A program made the position numbers and the translations under genes. A DNA stretch of 7,181 nucleotides from Alphaproteobacteria bacterium (lineage in GTDB: Bacteria; Pseudomonadota; Alphaproteobacteria; Rhodobacterales; Rhodobacteraceae): NCBI GenBank assembly GCA_030424705.1, contig JAUHWJ010000091.1, positions 1 to 7,181 on the forward strand, written 5' to 3'. Numbering within the stretch: the stretch's first letter is position 1; each line of letters begins with the position of its first letter. Under the pieces are notes generated by a model that did no database searches, was not told the DNA's origin, and saw nothing but the letters and a program-made list of their open reading frames with translations. Of the stretch, positions 5,566 through 7,181 are shown one piece after another.

Positions 5566-7098
5566 ATGAACGGCGCAGACTCGCTCGTGAAAACCCTGCT
5601 CGCCTCGGGCGTCGACCATTGCTTCGCCAATCCCGGCACGTCGGAAATGCATTTCGTCGCTGCGCTGGACGGCGCGGCGGAGATGAAGTCCGTCCTCGCC
5701 CTGCACGAGACGGTGGCGACCGGCGCGGCGGACGGGTTCTTCCGCATCTCGGGCCGCCCGGCGGCGACGCTCCTTCATCTCGGCCCGGGACTCGCCAACG
5801 GCCTTTCCAACCTCCACAACGCGAAGAAGGCGCATTCCGGCGTCCTGAACGTGGTGGGCGAGCACGCCCTGCCCCATATCGCGCTCGACGCGCCGCTGAC
5901 CGCGGATATCGAGGGGATCGCCCGGCCCGTCTCGCACTGGGTCCGCACCTCCCGCTCTGCCGCCGAGGTCGGCGATGACGCGGCGGAGGCGGCAGCGGCG
6001 GCGTCTTCCGGCCAGATCGCGACGCTGATCCTGCCCGGCGACACGGCATGGAACGAGGGCGGCCGCCCCGCCGCCGCCATCGCCCGGCCGGAGCCGGAAG
6101 CGCCGGAGGCCGAGACAATCGAGGCGGCGGTGAAGATGCTCCGCGAGCCGGGCGCGCTCCTCCTCCTCGGCCCGGGCGCGACCGACGAGGCCGCGCTCCG
6201 CGACGCGGGCCGCATCGCCGCGGCGACGGGCTGCGCGCTGATGACCGAATGGTCCAACGCGCGGCTCGCCCGCGGCGCGGGCCGCGTGGCCGTGGGCCGC
6301 GTGCCCTATCCGGTCGACCAGGCTCTGGAGGCGCTGCGCCCCTTCCGCCGCATCGTCCTCGCCGGCGCGAAGCCGCCCGTCGCCTTCTTCGCCTATCCGG
6401 ACAAGCCGGGCGTGCTGACCCAGCCCGGAACCGAGTTCGCGAAAGTCGCGGAGCCCGGCCCCGGAGCCGCCGAAGCGCTCCGCGCGCTGGCGGACGCGCT
6501 CGGCGCCCATGACGCGCCAAAGACCGCGGGGCCGGGCCGCCCCGAAATTCCCGCCGGGCCGACCGACCCGAACGGCATCGCCGCCGCGCTCGGCGCGACG
6601 ATCCCCGAAGGCTGCATCGTGGTGGACGAGAGCGTGACGACCGGCCGCGCCTTCTTCGGCCTCACCGCTGGCGCTCCGCCGCATGATTGGCTCAACAACC
6701 GCGGCGGCTCCATCGGCTACGGCATGCCCCTCGCCGTCGGCGCCGCGCTCGCCGGGAAGGGCCGCCCAGTCCTCGCCCTCGTCGGCGACGGCTCCGCGAT
6801 GTATTCGCCGCAGGCGCTCTGGACGATGGCGCGGGAGGGGCTTCCCGTCACCGTCCTCATCTTCGCTAATCGCAGCTACCGCATCCTGAGAGGAGAGCTC
6901 GCCAATGTCGGCGTCTCCAATGTCGGCCCCCGCGCCCTCTCCATGCTAAGCCTCGAGGACCCGGCGATCGACTGGCTCGCCATGGCGCGCTCGATGGGCG
7001 TGGAGGCGGAGCGGGTCTCCGAAGCGCCCGCCCTCGCCGCCGCGATCCGCGCGGGGCTCGCCTCGGGCGGGCCGTATCTGGTCGAGGTGATGTGCTGA
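5566..7098 (+). CDS. Thiamine-diphosphate enzyme, acetolactate synthase large-subunit-like
   Basis: A cytosolic ThDP- and Mg2+-dependent enzyme of 510 residues acting on 2-keto acids or related substrates. The Pyr domain (about 1-165) has 'NPGTSEMHF' (22-30) and the ThDP-activating glutamate E48 (in LALHETVATGAADGF). The middle domain covers about 185-320. The PP domain (about 335-505) has the ThDP motif beginning GDGS (407-410) and ending at N435 (ANRSY), where D408 and N435 bind Mg2+. H71 (in LLHLGPGLANG) sits where benzoylformate decarboxylase has its active-site His, by eye. The length is shorter than biosynthetic acetolactate synthase (about 560-590), and no regulatory small-subunit gene follows, so branched-chain synthesis is doubtful. 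A decarboxylase or lyase on an unknown keto acid is equally possible. The start is well supported by GGAGG at 5555-5559, 6 nt from the ATG. It is probably monocistronic, or co-transcribed with the hydrolase gene. Confidence 0.9.
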   Translation: MNGADSLVKTLLASGVDHCFANPGTSEMHFVAALDGAAEMKSVLALHETVATGAADGFFRISGRPAATLLHLGPGLANGLSNLHNAKKAHSGVLNVVGEHALPHIALDAPLTADIEGIARPVSHWVRTSRSAAEVGDDAAEAAAAASSGQIATLILPGDTAWNEGGRPAAAIARPEPEAPEAETIEAAVKMLREPGALLLLGPGATDEAALRDAGRIAAATGCALMTEWSNARLARGAGRVAVGRVPYPVDQALEALRPFRRIVLAGAKPPVAFFAYPDKPGVLTQPGTEFAKVAEPGPGAAEALRALADALGAHDAPKTAGPGRPEIPAGPTDPNGIAAALGATIPEGCIVVDESVTTGRAFFGLTAGAPPHDWLNNRGGSIGYGMPLAVGAALAGKGRPVLALVGDGSAMYSPQALWTMAREGLPVTVLIFANRSYRILRGELANVGVSNVGPRALSMLSLEDPAIDWLAMARSMGVEAERVSEAPALAAAIRAGLASGGPYLVEVMC

Positions 7099-7107
7099 GG
7101 GCGCGCT

Positions 7108-7132
7108 GACCGGGGCGCGCCACGCCCCGGTC
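7108..7132. terminator. GC-rich hairpin between convergent genes, possible bidirectional terminator
   Basis: GACCGGGGCG (7108-7117) pairs perfectly with CGCCCCGGTC (7123-7132) around a 5-nt loop, a 10-bp stem of very high stability. It lies 9 bp after the ThDP enzyme stop and 10 bp before the stop of the convergent gene at the right edge, which is the expected place for a shared terminator. Neither side has a T-tract, so it may work as an imperfect terminator or as a barrier to 3' exonucleases. Confidence 0.5.
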
Positions 7133-7142
7133 GCCCCGGGAT

Positions 7143-7181
7143 TCAGGCTGCGCTCTTCTGGAAATAGAAGGTCGCGTAGTT
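7143..7181 (-). CDS. C-terminal end of an unidentified convergent gene (partial)
   Basis: On the minus strand, the last 39 bp read NYATFYFQKSAA followed by TGA (7145-7143). The composition is plausible for a protein C-terminus, and the position just beyond a hairpin fits a convergent gene end. Only 12 residues are visible, so neither family nor function can be assigned, and the reading frame itself is not certain. Confidence 0.4.
   Translation of the reverse strand, partial: NYATFYFQKSAA

Noticed and set aside
4729..6684. A 651-codon open frame on the minus strand across the hydrolase and ThDP enzyme genes
   Set aside because: The product is Arg/Gly/Ala-rich with no recognisable domain and lies antisense to two genes with intact catalytic motifs. 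Long stop-free antisense frames are expected at this GC content.
7108..7132. A canonical Rho-independent terminator
   Set aside because: The stem is excellent but no T-tract follows on either strand, so it is reported only as a possible terminator.

Overview
The window is very GC-rich, with CTC/GCG/CGC-dominated codon use and compact gene spacing. Its gene families point to an alphaproteobacterium, most likely of the Rhodobacterales type. This is inferred from composition and protein style; no rRNA or marker gene is present. There is no sign of a phage, insertion sequence, CRISPR array, tRNA or rRNA. It reads as ordinary chromosome carrying short transcription units of alternating orientation.

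Layout from left to right: (1) the 3' part of a class III adenylate cyclase gene (+), open to the left edge; (2) a convergent DUF1428/YbaA-like small protein gene (-), 6 bp away; (3) an AT-rich divergent intergenic region with a perfect 10-bp palindrome; (4) a MarR-family regulator gene (+); (5) a 95-bp gap with a good candidate promoter and a structured leader; (6) a NorM-type MATE efflux transporter gene (+); (7) a GT4 glycosyltransferase gene (-), overlapping the MATE gene tail to tail by 40 bp; (8) an ABHD10-like alpha/beta hydrolase gene (+), whose ATG shares a CATG tetramer with the glycosyltransferase ATG; (9) a thiamine-diphosphate enzyme gene of the acetolactate synthase/benzoylformate decarboxylase superfamily (+); (10) a long GC-rich hairpin; (11) the last codons of an unidentified convergent gene (-).

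The best-supported functional unit is the MarR gene with its divergent DUF1428 gene. An operator-like palindrome lies between them, and the efflux gene downstream may or may not belong to the same response. The remaining genes look like independent housekeeping or accessory metabolism: cAMP signalling, a cell-surface or lipid glycosyl transfer, ester or thioester hydrolysis, and 2-keto acid chemistry.

I do not see an exotic multi-gene system. The most interesting items are small: the coincident divergent start codons, two mutually exclusive hairpins in the MATE leader, the palindrome in the AT-rich island, a glycosyltransferase lacking the first Glu of its EX7E motif, and a ThDP enzyme of uncertain substrate.
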